A DNA stretch of 64,000 nt from Mimachlamys varia (GCA_947623455.1 OX392527.1:65237115-65301114), one strand, 5' to 3'; positions 40,801 through 55,800 are shown, counted from the stretch's first letter. A program made the numbers and translations. Notes: generated from the sequence alone by a model not told the origin.

Positions 40801-43800
40801 GGTGTATCGATGTACTTGATGTCCCTGTTAGCATATATGTAGCCAGAGGCGTTGACGGCCCAAATCCCGGTCTGATCAGCAATGACACTGTAAGACACGG
40901 GACCTCCAACAGTATCTCTATCGAGGGCAGACACAATTACTTCCGGGTTCGGGTTACGTCGGTTCTCCTCAATATAACTAGTGTAGTTTTGATTAACAAA
41001 CTCAGGTCTGTTGTCGTTGATGTCCAGAATGTTGATGGTCAGTGTGGTTGTTCCCGCTCGTCCGCGGCCATTCTCATCCCGAGCAGTGACCGTTAAAACA
41101 TACTGACTTTTCTTTTCGAAGTCGATACAGTTTCCACTGCCAGGTGTGGGACAGTCGGCTACAGTTACCAAACCTGACTGGCCATCCAAACTAAACCTGG
41201 ATACATACAACACAGATTAGTTACCTTTAGTTCACAATAATGATCTTCACAAGGGTACTGATTTAATATACAGTTAAACCTTCTTATCTCAACCTTGTAT
41301 AACTTAAAGAACCTATTGGATTTAAGTATTTTGTCAGTCCCTACCAACTTTCACACTAAACATTTGAACTCACTTAAAATGAATACTTGGACAAGTCAAA
41401 GCTTTACCATGGTCCAACCGACTTAACACGAATATAAACTCGGACAAGTCACAGCTTTACCATGGTCCCACCGACTTAACACGGATACTTGGACTAGTCG
41501 AAGCTTTACCATAGTCCCACTGACTTAACACAGATACTCGGACAAGTCACAGCTTTACCATGGTCCCACCAAATTAACACAGATACTTGGACTAGTCGAA
41601 GCTTTACCATAGTCCCACTGACTTAACACAGATACTCGGACAAGTTGAAGCTTTACAATGTTCCCACTCGGACAAGTCTGAGTTTTACCATGTTGAAACC
41701 ATGCATGATAGCTCCCCCATCTTCTTAAGAGTTTTGCGTGACCAATATACATAATGGCGGGGTTCCTGCGATCCCGCAGTCTTGATGCAACACAAAACCC
41801 TATATATAACACCCCACTCCCAACTTTGGTGGATTTTTGTGCATAAATTGCTTCATGGATTTATACAAAGTGCACTTAGTATGTACTAACTTCAATCATA
41901 TTTTCTTTGATATTGGTCATATAGTAAATACATCACTATCAGGGACTTTCCTGCTTATTAATTGGAGCTGAATATTGATAGCAGTCCCAATTGGATAATT
42001 CTCTAGAAGCTTAAAAGTTGAAAACTTACAAGTTTTTGCCATCGCCTGTCATTCCGTACACAATACCAGCCTTACCCAAGTCACCTGAGTCAGGATCGTT
42101 GGCCTGTAACACAAATAAATTTGACAATTTCTTGAAAAATGCAACCCAACATAAATGTACAGCAACACATTGTATACTTGAGTCAACATACAAATATAGT
42201 CAAAATTAACTACTATTATTAACATACAAATCTAGTAAAAATTATCTATACTAAATTAACATCCAAATTTAGTCAAAATTAATTGTACTAAATTAACAAT
42301 GATACAAATTTAGTCAAAATTAACAAACAAATATAGTGGAAAGTAAGTGTACTAAATTAACATACAAGTTTAGTCAAAATTAACTGTACTAAGTCAACAC
42401 ACAAATATAGTGCAAATAAAGAGTTTGATTTAACAGCCAGGGTAATTTAAGGACGTGCCAGGTTTTGGAGATTTTGCATTCATACAAAAGAAAAACAAAC
42501 AGCTTCCTTTCATCCCTATATATTTTCCTTTCTAAAAAACTTTAAAGATTTACATTTTTATTTAACAAATGCAAGCGCAGGATTGTAACATCTCAGTAAA
42601 ACACACCAAATCTTCGAAATGGAACTTATAATAATAATCTGTGACAGAATTCACTACTAACATCTCTGTGAACAAGCCTTCATACTTTCACACCAGGCCG
42701 TCATACATTATATGGCGACTTGGTACAATATTGAACTACTTACACTTATTGTTTCAATAGAAAAACCAGGGGCAGCATTTTCGTAAATACTTTGTACATA
42801 AGCCGACTGGACAAATGTTGGATTGTTGTCGTTGACGTCAATAATATTGACCGTTACTTTTGCTTCACTCTTGTAACGCTGCGGCGTCAAAACCTCTTGT
42901 GCTTGAACCTAAAACAAAATGATGAACAAAATAACAATTTTACATTTTTGACTGAGAGTTATTAGTTTGTTTACTTCATTATGTTTCATTAAATTCAACT
43001 TGAACCCAGAAGCTGACATTGATTCCATACTTACATAGAAGACATACTGTTTCTGGGACAGTTCGTAGTCTATCAGTGTCGTATCCCGGACACGGATTTG
43101 AGCAGAGGCAGACTCTGATTGGTTTCCTGAATCTGACAGTTTGAACTCAGCATTGAATGCACTTAGTGTGAATATGAAGTTGTTGTTTATTCCCTGAAAT
43201 GAAAAGAGTTTTGAGTGATAATGAGGCTGAAATGAGCCATTATATTTACCAGGAACATAATATAACGTTCATCGGGTCAATTTTGCATCTGATCATTATC
43301 ATGTGCAATTTTTGCAAAAAATGTCAATATAGACCATTTGCATTTTTTGCGATTCTTAATTTTTGCAAATCCTATATATTCTAGAAAATGAAAAAATCTG
43401 CAGTCTTTCTTAATCATCCCCCAAACAACCAAAGGAACTCAACATTCATTGTGTAGGCCTACAGTTTCATAATAATACAGATTTATCACCTTAAGGGTTT
43501 CGTCTCAACATTCACTGTGTAGGCCTACAGTGTCATTATAATACAGGTTTCTCACCTTAAGGGTTTCGTCTCAACATTCATTCTGTAGGTCTACAGTTAC
43601 ATTATAATACAGGTTTCTCACCTTCAGGGTTTCGTCTCAACATTCATTGTGTAGGCCTACAGTTTCATCATAATACAGGTTTATCATCTTAAGGGTTTGG
43701 TCTCAACATTCACTGTGTAGGCCTACATTTTCATAATAATACAGATTTATCACCGTAAGGGTTTGTCTCAACATTCATTGTGTAGGCCTACAGTTACGTT

Positions 43801-46800
43801 ATAAATACAAATTAAATTTCATTTAATGTCATTTATGAATGTGCTAGTATTACCTTTTGTTATATGTAACAATATCGTTTTATTTTATGTACAAACTTTT
43901 ATGTACTACATTGCCTTAATATGATGTTTGGTCATATGATGGAAGCTGACCACTAGGAGGAGGTGATGAGGTCAATGCCGTAGGAATTTGTGGCTATTTT
44001 TAGAACCCTATATAAGTAGGTGCGCTAACTGACCCCAGGTCATAAGCCTGCTGAAGATGATGGAAGAACAAGGTGTGTACCTTCTGTTTTATTTAATCTA
44101 ATTTTGAAACATATTTATTAGGTGAACTTGAATTACGTATTGATTACGTGTGAAGTTTAACATTTTCAAAATTTGATTTAATGGCGAACGTGGTGGTGAT
44201 AGGACACAGTTTTGTCAAACGCCTTGACCGCGCGCTACAAGGTTCATGGACGAATCTCAGCTTCCATCATGACCCTTCAAACATTGTAGTATCGTGTGTG
44301 GGTAAGAGCGGAGGTAAATTACCTGATATTTATGCCCGTGAAGTGACTGATCGTTTACGAGAACAATCGACGGACTTAGTACTGTTGCAGATTGGTGGCA
44401 ACGATTTAGATTGTTCAAAGATTGAGGAAACAAAAGAGTCAATCGTGCATAGTTTAATGTCCATTGTCGAGTGGCTTGCTACGGGACTATCAGTGGTTCG
44501 CATTGGAATACTTCAGTTGTTTTATCGCCGTAGTACGAGACACGTTTCCGTATCAAAGTACAAAATAAATGACAGCGTACTGAATATGTATGCACCAGAA
44601 CATTGTATCATTTTTTAATCAATGCGGTGTCCTTTTGCCATGTGCTCTGAAAATCGTGCAAAGAACTAACACATATGACCACTTCAAAGTAGCAAACAAG
44701 AAATTTGAATTGAGTATGAAGAGAGTTAGGAAAGTTTCATTTTTGAATCAGATTGAGAAACAAACCTGATCAGGGTCCTGGACCGGGATGAGCAGGTTGA
44801 GAGGCGTATCATTTGGTGCATCTTCACGCAGACTTGTAACATACTCGTCCTGCTCAAACTGAGGCTTGTTATCATTGACATCCTCAACAGTGATACGAAT
44901 CTGTGTGGTTGTCGAGTTGATCGGGGCATCGCCCAGCTCTCCGGTAACAGGGTCTCGTTCTCTGGCCTGTTTAGGGAAATTTAAATATATTTACTAAGAG
45001 CATTTCTCTGTCATATTGTGTAATCTGGTTATCATTGTATATAAAGTGTATGAACCTTATTCAGACTAATATTTGCACATTGTTTGCTTACAAAAACACA
45101 AAAGGGGTGCACTTAATGAAAACATGCACAAGCAAAAGTTTTCATGCGCAATCTGAACAGAAACAAATAATGGCTTGATTAGCAACAGAGTGTTTTTCAT
45201 TTCTTATGATCAGTCTTTGGTTGAAACTGAGTAATGCATTGGCAGGTGAGTGAGGAGGTGAACACTTTATAAGTGCAGCCATCCTCTCTCATTGAAAAAA
45301 GGTCGGGATAGGCTTATAGGGGCAGTTGGGGAAGGCTTATAGGGGCATGTGGAGGTAGCCTTAAAGGGGCAGGTGGGGATAGGCTTATAGGGGCATGTGG
45401 GGGTAGGCTTATAGGGGCAGTTGGGGAAGGCTTATAGAGGCATGTGGAGGTAGCCTTATAGGGGCAGGTGGGGATAGGCTTATAGGGGCAGGTGGGAATA
45501 GGCTTATAGGGGCATGTGGGGGTAGCCTTATAGGGGCAGGTGGGGATAGGCTTATAGGGGCAGTTGGGGAAGGCTTATAGAGGCATGTGGAGGTAGCCTT
45601 ATAGGGGCAGGTGGGGATAGGCTTATAGGGGCAGGTGGGGATAGGCTTATAGGGGCAGTTGGGGAAGGCTTATAGGGGCATGTGGAGGTAGCCTTATAGG
45701 AGCAGGTGGGGATAGGCTTATAGGGGCAGGTGGGGATAGGCTTATAGGGGCAGTTGTGGAAGGCTTATAGGGGCAGGTGGGAGTAGCCTTATAGGGGCAG
45801 GTGGGGATAGGCTTATAGGGGCAGGTGGGGATAGGCTTATAGGGGCAGTTGGGGAAGGCTTATAGGGGCATGTGGAGGTAGCCTTATAGGGGCAGGTGGG
45901 GATAGGCTTATAGGGGCAGGTGGGGATATGCTTATAGGGGCAGTTGGGGAAGGCTTATAGGGGCAGGTGGGAGTAGCCTTATAGGGGCAGGTGGGGATAG
46001 GCTTATAGGGGCAGGTGGGGATAGGCTTATAGGGGCAGTTGGGGAAGGCTTATAGGGGCATGTGGGGTAGCCTTATAGGGGCAGGTGGGGATAGGCTTAT
46101 AGGGGCAGTTGGGGAAGGCTTATAGGGGCAGGTGGGAGTAGGCTTATAGGGGCATGTGGGGATAGGCTTATCGGTGCATGTGGAGGTAGCCTTATAGGGG
46201 CAGGTGGGGATAGGCTCATAGGGGCAGGTGGGGATAGGCTTATAGTGGCATGTGGGGATAGGCTTGTAGGTGCATGTGGGGGTAGCCTTATAGGGGCAGG
46301 TGGGGATAGGCTCATAGGGGCAGGTGGGGATAGGCTCATAGGGGCAGTTGGGGAAGGCTTATAGGGGCATGTGGGGGTAGCCTTATAGGGGCAGGTGGGG
46401 ATAAGCTTGTAGGGGCAGTTTGGGAAGGCTTATAGGGGCATGTGGGGATAGGCTTATAGAAGCAGGTGGGGATAGGCTTATAGGGGCAGTTGGGGATAGG
46501 CTTACAGGGGCATGTGGGGATAGGCTTATAGGGGCAGGTGGGGTAGGCTTATAGGAGCTTATATATCTTCTTTGGGTCAGTGAGAATGAGTTGGCCCCAG
46601 GATCTTATTGAAGGACAAAATGTTAGTTAAAATATGTACACAATGACTAGAGCAATATTGTACAAGAAATATAAAGTTTATAGAAAAGTATTTTTATGAC
46701 TTCAAAAAGGCAAGGTTGTTTGAAGAAAAAATGGTTATCTATTGGTTTTTAAAATTTTGTTGGAAAATTGGAGAAGGAATTGAATGACATACGATACATA

Positions 46801-49800
46801 AACAGACAATTACTGAATAATTCAAAAACTAAATTGAGTTATCCTCCTTCATTGTTAAAACGAAAATGAAATGTTTGTATTTTATTAACATCAGAAATAA
46901 ACCTAAACTGACATATACAAAGGCATAATCTGTTAAAACTGTAAAAACTGAAACACCATTATTTACCCATGGCATGTTCATGATCGACTTACCCTTATGT
47001 TAAGGTCAACATATCCCTGCAGGAAATCTGGACTTTCCCGATCTATAAGTACTTTATTAAAGATCCTTCCGGTGCCATTGTCGATCCTGAACAGTGTGTG
47101 ACCAGTGCCAACTACAAAATCAAATTCATTCTCAGTATTTGGTCCCAAAGTATAATCTAAATTTTGGGCTAGAATAAGTTTGACTATTTACTAGTATAAA
47201 AGTTTTAACAAAAACACAACCTCCAGTATGTCTGTTAAAAACATTCCTTTCCTAAACTCAAATGCATGTAGGCATCCTGGAGCAAAGCATCTTGAAAATG
47301 GACTATCCGCAAAAAAATGTAAACTTACAGTATGTCGTGTCAAGATGTACTGAAAACAAAACTTACTGTTGTCTATAATTTCATAAAAAATTGGACGAGG
47401 GTCATCCTCATCACCATCAATGGCCTCGACAAAATCCAAGAAAGTGTCCTTAAAAAAGAAACGCAAAAATTAACATGTGCTGACAGACGGTCGACCAAAG
47501 TTCCCATAACCATCCCACGGTCACAATAACTATAGTAACAATCTAGAGAACTCAGAATCAAAAAAACTACAGTAACAATCTATAGAACTCAGAATCAAAA
47601 AAACTACAGTAACAATCTATAGAATAGAAGACTTGCTTACCATCATATTACAATGTTTCTTTTATCATTTCATTGAAAACTAACACTTGGTCAATCAAAT
47701 TTTGCATTTCTAATTTTAAGGAATGTTGAGAAAATGTTTTTTACTTTAAATTTATCTATTTCTTGCTGCAGATTTTGACCTTTCCTATACAAAGCTTTAA
47801 ATTATTTTTATTCATTCACTCATAAAGTAACAATTGAACTGACTAAATTAGGACTGGGCAAGTTTATCTTCAAACTGTCGGGATAAAGGAGTAATAAAGA
47901 AGTCAATATTTACCACTTGAATTTCTTCCACCACAGTGATGTCCTGGGCTCTAACCCAGCGAGGAGGTGTGTCTTGGATATTGATAATGATGATTTCCAC
48001 AGTGCGAAGTTCATCATTACTGCCGTCCTGCAAATGGACATTAAATTAACTCCCTTAGCTGACTCTACTTTGTAACACATATTACTTAAGTTTGTAAAAT
48101 TTTCAGTTTTCAGAATTTCTAGCTAAGTTACATGAAATATTACGAAGAATATTTTCCGCGTTGAAAACTTACAAACGCAACGATGGGGACCTGGTATTGG
48201 GAGCGGATTTCATAATCCACAGGTCTTGTCAGAACCAGCGATCCGTTCCAGTATCGGTTACTGCCGTTGAAACGATTCAGACTAAACGAATTGCAGGAAT
48301 CTTTGTGCTGCAAAAAAAAAAAAAGAATTTATGTTGAAAGGGATTTCCAGTCAATATAAACTTTTAAAAACATCATCAGTTTTTTCTTCTTCAAATTCCT
48401 TCATTCATCTTTTATGTCAGAAAAATGTCCACATCTTGAGGGCATCTCCTTAAATTCATAATGACATCCAGCTTAATTTACTGGACGTGACATTAATTTA
48501 CTGGACGTGACATTAATTTACTGGACGTGACATTAATTTACTGGACGTGACATTAATTTACTGGACGTGACATTAATTTACTGGACGTGACATTATGCTG
48601 TAGCCTCAGTAGTGAAATAAGATTGTTTTGTTTACAGGAGAACATTGAATATGTTACTTAGTACCTAACACTTGTGTTCATGCAATATTGAATTTATTAA
48701 ATGAGTTTAAATAACCCAACACTCATGTTCATATAAATATATTTACATTTGCATGGCAAAGCTACTATATAAACAAACCAGTGGGCCGTGTGATTTACCA
48801 GACAATAAACAACACCAAGCGTGTAACAATTATGACGTCATTGTTTTGGCACAGAAACTGGGATAGTTTGCCATCAAAATGGCTGTTCCATTTTACATAT
48901 TTAGATGACAATAAGCATTTATCATAGATTAAATCAAATTGAAGTCTGTTCAATTTTACATATATTTAGATGACAATAAGCATTTATCATAGATTAAATC
49001 AAATTGAAGTCTGTTCAATTTTACATATTTAGTTGACAATAAGCATTTATCATAGATTAAATCAAATTGAAGTCTTTTCCATTTTACATATTTAGATGAC
49101 AATAAGCATTTATTATAGATTAAATCAAATTGAAGTCTGTTCAATTTTACATATTTAGATGACAATAAGCATTTATCATAGATTAAATCAAATTGAATTC
49201 TGTTTCATTTTACATATTTAGATGACAATAAACATTTATCATAGATTAAATCAAATTGAAGTCTGTTCCATTTTACATATTTAGATGACAATAAGCATTT
49301 ATCATAGATTAAATCAAATTGAAGTCTGTTCAATTTTACATATTTAGATGACAATAAGCATTTATCATAGATTAAATCAATATAAATCAGTATAAGTCAG
49401 CAACATACATAAGAAATATAAATAGAAGAACTGAAGTGTCTTGCTTAATGGTCATTATGGTCGATATGAATGACAGAGCTTTTCAGGCAAACATATATTG
49501 CACTGGCATCGGTTAAAAAGAAGAAGTCAATCATTGACGACGGACGCTGGATAGCACAGTATGGCATACAGTATTATAAGCTCACCTGGTCCTCAAAAAA
49601 CCAGAACCCTTACAACAGTAATTGAGTCATCAAATGTAACACAAGATAATTTATAAAGGAAACTCTACTGTTACCTGAGGAGCAGCTCTACTGGGGTCAC
49701 AGGTCACCGTGAGCAGCTTGTTCACCCAGTCAACATCAGTGACAAAGAAGTTGTCTAAAATATTCAGAATCGTCAGACCTATTTGTGAGTCCTGTAACAG

Positions 49801-52800
49801 AAGGTGAGAGGTGGTTACTGTGAGTTATCACACTGATTAGGGCTGCAAAGATCCATTACACAAAAATACTATATATATCAATATACTGTTGTCACAATAT
49901 GTTACACAAATGAAAGCAAAAAAGATATGTTGCAAATTTTTTAAGCAATTTAACAATCGGAAATACATAAGATTTGTTCCAAAGTGGGCATGATTTTAAA
50001 TTCACACAATTCACAGGATGAGAAAATCTTACCAAAAAATACGAAAATGTAAAACTTACCTCTCTTATACTCTTACTATATCTATCAGATTCAAAGTGAG
50101 GCTCATTGTCATTTGCGTCCAGAACATTAACAGCAGACGTCACCTCGGACTGTTAAACAGAATATAGAGCCATTAGTACAAGTGTTATCTCCCCTCATAT
50201 TGATCATCAAGTAGGTTTTCCCTGGGACCCTCAAATTTAATAAATTTAGGAGTCCTGGGACTCCCATCACAAATAATATATAGTAAAACTTCATCAATTT
50301 TGGGAGTCCTTTGACATTTTTAGGAGTCGAAATGCAGGTTTTTGTGCATCAGGGAATTTTAAAACCTGATTTAATTTTGAACTTATTCCCTCCAAAATAT
50401 CATAATGAACTATTCCAACCATTGAAGTAGAATAGTTCAAATGTGTCACCAGGGGTATGGGTATGCTTCTTACACCTTATTCCTGTGTTTTGTGTAAGTG
50501 TTCTCTCCCTTAGATTTGATATTAACAATCCCTAACCTGGAAATAAGAGGAACCTTTCATAATAATAATTTGAGGTTCTTATGTACCGCTTTATCACGAC
50601 CTTAAAGGGTGTTCAAGGGAGCATACAACCGATGCTACCATCTTGGCTGTCACAGCTAGCACTCTAAAATTTCTAGCAATGCCACCCACGTTCTCAGTTA
50701 CAGCTGAGTAGACTGGAACGAGTGGAGTAAAGTATCTTGCTTTACAGGACTCAAACTCGCAACCCTTCGAGCATGAGCCCAGGGTCCTACCACTAGACCA
50801 CCGTGCCGTGACTCGAACCAGCAACCCTTCTATCACGAGCCCGGCGTCCTACCACTAGACCATCGTGTGGTGGAAGCTTCATCTAGCACTTTCTGAGAAG
50901 TAGCACAAATACTGTTAAACTCACTGGAACTTTATATGATACATGCATGGATCAATTTATTTTGTTTATTTTATCCCTTGTATTTAACATTGAAGGAAAA
51001 TAATATAATCATTCTTAACTGAAACTTGACAAAGCCTTTTTCTTGAAGTTTGAGAATAATCTTGCCACTTACAAGATTCTTTCTATCTTAACCCTAAGTT
51101 TATTTTCGAAAAGGAAAGTGACAACAGAAAGATAGAACTAGAACGGTGATCAACTATATATACCTCCGCAGATGCTGGTAGTATATATATATATATATAT
51201 ATATACATCCTTCACTGACCTTGACAGTCAACTTACAGAAATGGGAATTTTCTTGAGAAATTCTTCATCTTAAATTTCACATAAAGGGTCATAACTACCT
51301 TAGAAAGGGTCAAAATATGAAACTAAAATGATGATGTACAACTATATAATATACTAATCATGAAAGTGAAGTTTCATGAGAATATGCTCTTTAGTTTGAA
51401 GATGAACATCTCCAAAAGGTTATTTCACTTAAAGGGGCTAACTCCCTTAAAAGGGGTCAAAATCTCAAATTAAAATACTGATGCACAACTGCATAACATA
51501 CTGATCATCCATGTGAAGATTCAATGAAATGATAGCTTGTAAGCCAAGACAGATTTTCTGGGCAAGTTATTTTCCATTAAGGGACATATCTCCCTAGTAA
51601 AAGAATTGAAATATGAAATATCAGTTGAAATATGAACAGGCCTCCTACTGACATCCAAAGAGAAGTAAACATTTATAGGTTGATTTTTTCATGTCTGCTG
51701 GTGTAAGACAAGGGTGTGCAATGTTGGTCATACCATTTAAATAAAATTTTGTAAGTCAAATTGCACTGCAAGTGTGGGGGAAAAGGAATAATCCCTGAAA
51801 AGGGAAAATCTGAAATAATGAAAAATGCTGATGCACACCTACAAACCGATCATTCATATGAAGTTTCATGGAAATCTGCTAAAGGAACAGAACAACAGAT
51901 GGTGTGATTCCAGTACAACCCCCCTCCCTAAAATCATTGTGGGGGTATGATAACTTGGGTATAGGGATTATAATAACTTGGCTGCAGGAGGTATAATAAC
52001 ATTGTTACGGGGGCATAATTACTTAGTTGTGGCGGTATAATAACTTAGTTGCGGGGGTATAATAACGTAGTTGCGGGATTATAAAAACTTTGTTGTGGGG
52101 GGTATAATAACTTAGTTGCAGGCGTATAATACCTTCGTTCTTGGGGGTCTAATTACATTGTTGCTAACATTGTGATAACTGAAGGGAACCCGTCCCTCTG
52201 GTACAGAGCTAACAGTGTGATTACTGAAGGGAACCCGTCCCTCTGGTACAGAGCTAACACTGTGATTACTGAAGGGAACCCGTCCCTCTGGTACAGAGCT
52301 AATACTGTGATTACTGAAGGGAACCCCTCCCTCTGTTACGGAGCTAACGTTGTGATTACTGAAGGGAACCCGTCCCTCTGGTACAGAGCTAACATTGTGA
52401 TTACTGAAGGGAACCCGTCCCTCTGGTACAGAGCTAACATTGCGATTACTGAAGGGAACCCGTCCCTGTGGTACAGAGCTAACACTGTGATTACTGAAGG
52501 GAACCTGTCCCTCTGGTACAGAGCTAACATTGTGATTACTGAAGGGAACCTGTCCCTCTGGTACAGAGCTAACATTGTGATTACTGAAGGGAACCCGTCC
52601 CTCTGGTACAGAGCTAACACTGTGATTACTGAAGGGAACCCGTCCCTCTGGTACAGAGCTAACATTGTGATTACTGAAGGGAGACCGTCCCTCTGGTACA
52701 GAGCTAACACTGTGATTACTGAAGGGAACCCGTCCCTCTGGTACAGAGCTAACACTGTGATTACTGAAGGGAACCCGTCCCTCTGGTACGGAGCTAACAT

Positions 52801-55800
52801 TGTGATTACTGAAGGGAGACCGTCCCTCTGGTACGGAGCTAACATTGTGATTACTGAAGGGAACCCGTCCCTCTGGTACAGAGCTAACACTGTGATTACT
52901 GAAGGGAACCCGTCCCTCTGGTACGGAGCTAACATTGTGATTACTGAAGGGAACCCGTCCCTCTGGTACGGAGCTAACATTGTGATTACTGAAGGGAACC
53001 CGTCCCTCTGGTACGGAGCTAACATTGTGATTACTGAAGGGAACCCGTCCCTGTGGTACAGAGCTAACATTGTGATTACTGAAGGGAGACCGTCCCTCTG
53101 GTACGGAGCTAACATTGTGATTACTGAAGGGAACCCGTCCCTCTGGTACAGAGCTAACATTGTGATTACTGAAGGGAACCCGTCCCTCTGGTACAGAGCT
53201 AACATTGTGATTACTGACGGTGACCCGTCCCTCTGGTACAGAGCTAACACTGTGATTACTGACGGTGACCCGTCCCTCTGGTACAGAGCTAACACTGTGA
53301 TTACTGAAGGGAACCCGTCCCTCTGGTACGGAGCTAACATTGTGATTACTGAAGGGAACCCGTCACTGTGGTACAGAGCTAACATTGTGATTACTGAAGG
53401 GAACCCGTCCCTCTGGTACAGAGCTAACATTGTGATTACTGAAGGGAACCCGTCCCTGTGGTACAGAGTTAACAATGTGATAACTGAAGGGAACCCGTCC
53501 CTCTGGTACAGAGTTAACATTGTGATTACTGAAGGGAACTCGTCCCTCTTTTGGTACGGAGCTAACATTGTGATTAAGGAAGGGAGACCGTCTTTCTGGT
53601 ACAGAGACGTCACTCTGGTACGGATCTCTAACTGATGTCGTAAACATACATATCATTATTTAAATGTAAAGATGGTAATAATACTTACAAAAGTATTTCT
53701 TCTTACATTCCTTGCAGTAAATGACACGGAGACTTGTCTATCACGAAAATTCTGCAAAAGGAAGAAAAATTTGAAGAATCAATTTATCTAAATCCATGCT
53801 CAAACAAATAAAAATGGAGCAGACTGTTTTGATTGACTCAGGACTGTTGCAATACTATCGCAATAGTTATTTTGCTATCGAAATACTATTGTGATAGCTT
53901 TTTTTTGGCCTCAATATTCACTCCTAGTGGGGACCTGATCAAAAGTTCGAGGAATACATGGTATTCGAGTAAACCAGGTTTGAGTAAGTGGAGTTTTACT
54001 GTAATTGGATATTTTGAACTTAAAATTCTACTTGCAGCTGTATCTTTGTGTAATTCCAACAGGATCAACAAATTACTTTTTCAAACTTCATAATGAGATA
54101 TTCTAACCTTTGAATTGGAGTTCAAAAGTATCTTCAGTGTTCAATGAGATTAGGAATTTCCCTCCAGAAATGAAACTGAAATTCAGTTACAAAATGACCT
54201 CCTTCATCAACACTCACCTCATAGTCTAAAGTTCTTTTTAAATAAACAATCCCATCAAACGGGTTTTTCAACTCAAAAGTACTTGAGTCTCCGATTGTGT
54301 ATTCTATTTCACCGTCGGCCGTAGCTTCCAGTCTGTAAACACTCGCTGCAGACAGAAATAATACACATTTTATCTTTATATTTATACAACATTTCTCCTG
54401 TACAACTGTACATGCAGTCAAAAACTTGGAATCATTGCCTTTAACCTTGTCACCCCAGCAGACAATCATGGACTTCTCCATATCCATCTACAGCAGAGTC
54501 TATTAAAGTCTCACAGGGGGTGAAGGGTTAACAGACTTTGTATTGTTGTCAGGCAACAGGCAATAAAATACTAAGTTATATCATGTTTTTGTTTCATATT
54601 TTTATTTTTTTTCAATTATTTTGGAGACCATATTACAATGGCCCGCGGGACAGTAGATCTCTGTACCAGACAGACCACATTACCATGGCCCTCAGGACAG
54701 TAGATCTCTGTACCAGACAGACCACATTACCATGGCCCTCAGGACAGTAGATCTCTGTACCAGACAGACCACATTACCATGGCCCTCAGAACAGTAGATC
54801 TCTGTACCAGACAGACCACATTACCATGGCCCTCAGGACAGTAGATCTCTGTACCAGACAGACCACATTACCATGGCCCACGGGACAGTAGATCTCTGTA
54901 CCAGACAGACCGCATTACCATGGCCCTCAGGACAGTAGATCTCTGTACCAGACAGACCACATTACCATGGCCTACAGGACAGTAGATCTCTGTACCAGAC
55001 AGACCACATTACCATGGCCCCCAGGACAGTAGATCTCTGTACCAGACAGACCACATTACCATGGCCCCCAGGACATGGATCTCTGTACCAGACAGACCAC
55101 ATTACCATGGCCCACAGGACAGTAGATCTCTGTACCAGACAGACCACATTACCATGGCCTACAGGACAGTAGATCTCTGTACCAGACAGACCGCATTACC
55201 ATGGCCCCCAGGACAGTAGATCTCTGTACCAGACAGACCACATTACCATGGCCTACAGGACAGTAGATCTCTGTACCAGACAGACCACATTACCATGGCC
55301 CCCAGGACAGTAGATCTCTGTACCAGACAGACCACATTACCATGGCCCCCAGGACAGTAGATCTCTGTACCAGACAGACCACATTACCATGGCCTACAGG
55401 ACAGTAGATCTCTGTACCAGACAGACCACATTACCATGGCCTACAGGACAGTAGATCTCTGTACCAGACAGACCACATTACCATGGCCTACAGGACAGTA
55501 GATCTCTGTACCAGACAGACCACATTACCATGGCCCGCGGGACAGTAGATCTCTGTACCAGACAGACCACATTACCATGGCCCCCAGGACAGTAGATCTC
55601 TGTACCAGACAGACCACATTACCATGGCCTACAGGACAGTAGATCTCTGTACCAGACAGACCACATTACCATGGCCTACAGGACAGTAGATCTCTGTACC
55701 AGACAGACCACATTACCATGGCCTACAGGACAGTAGATCTCTGTACCAGACAGACCACATTACCATGGCCTACAGGACAGTAGATCTCTGTACCAGACAG

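Noticed and set aside
50750..50880. Functional tRNA genes
   Set aside because: A and B boxes are present, but the heads cannot form complete cloverleaves with matching acceptor stems as far as I can pair them, and they are followed by a SINE body.
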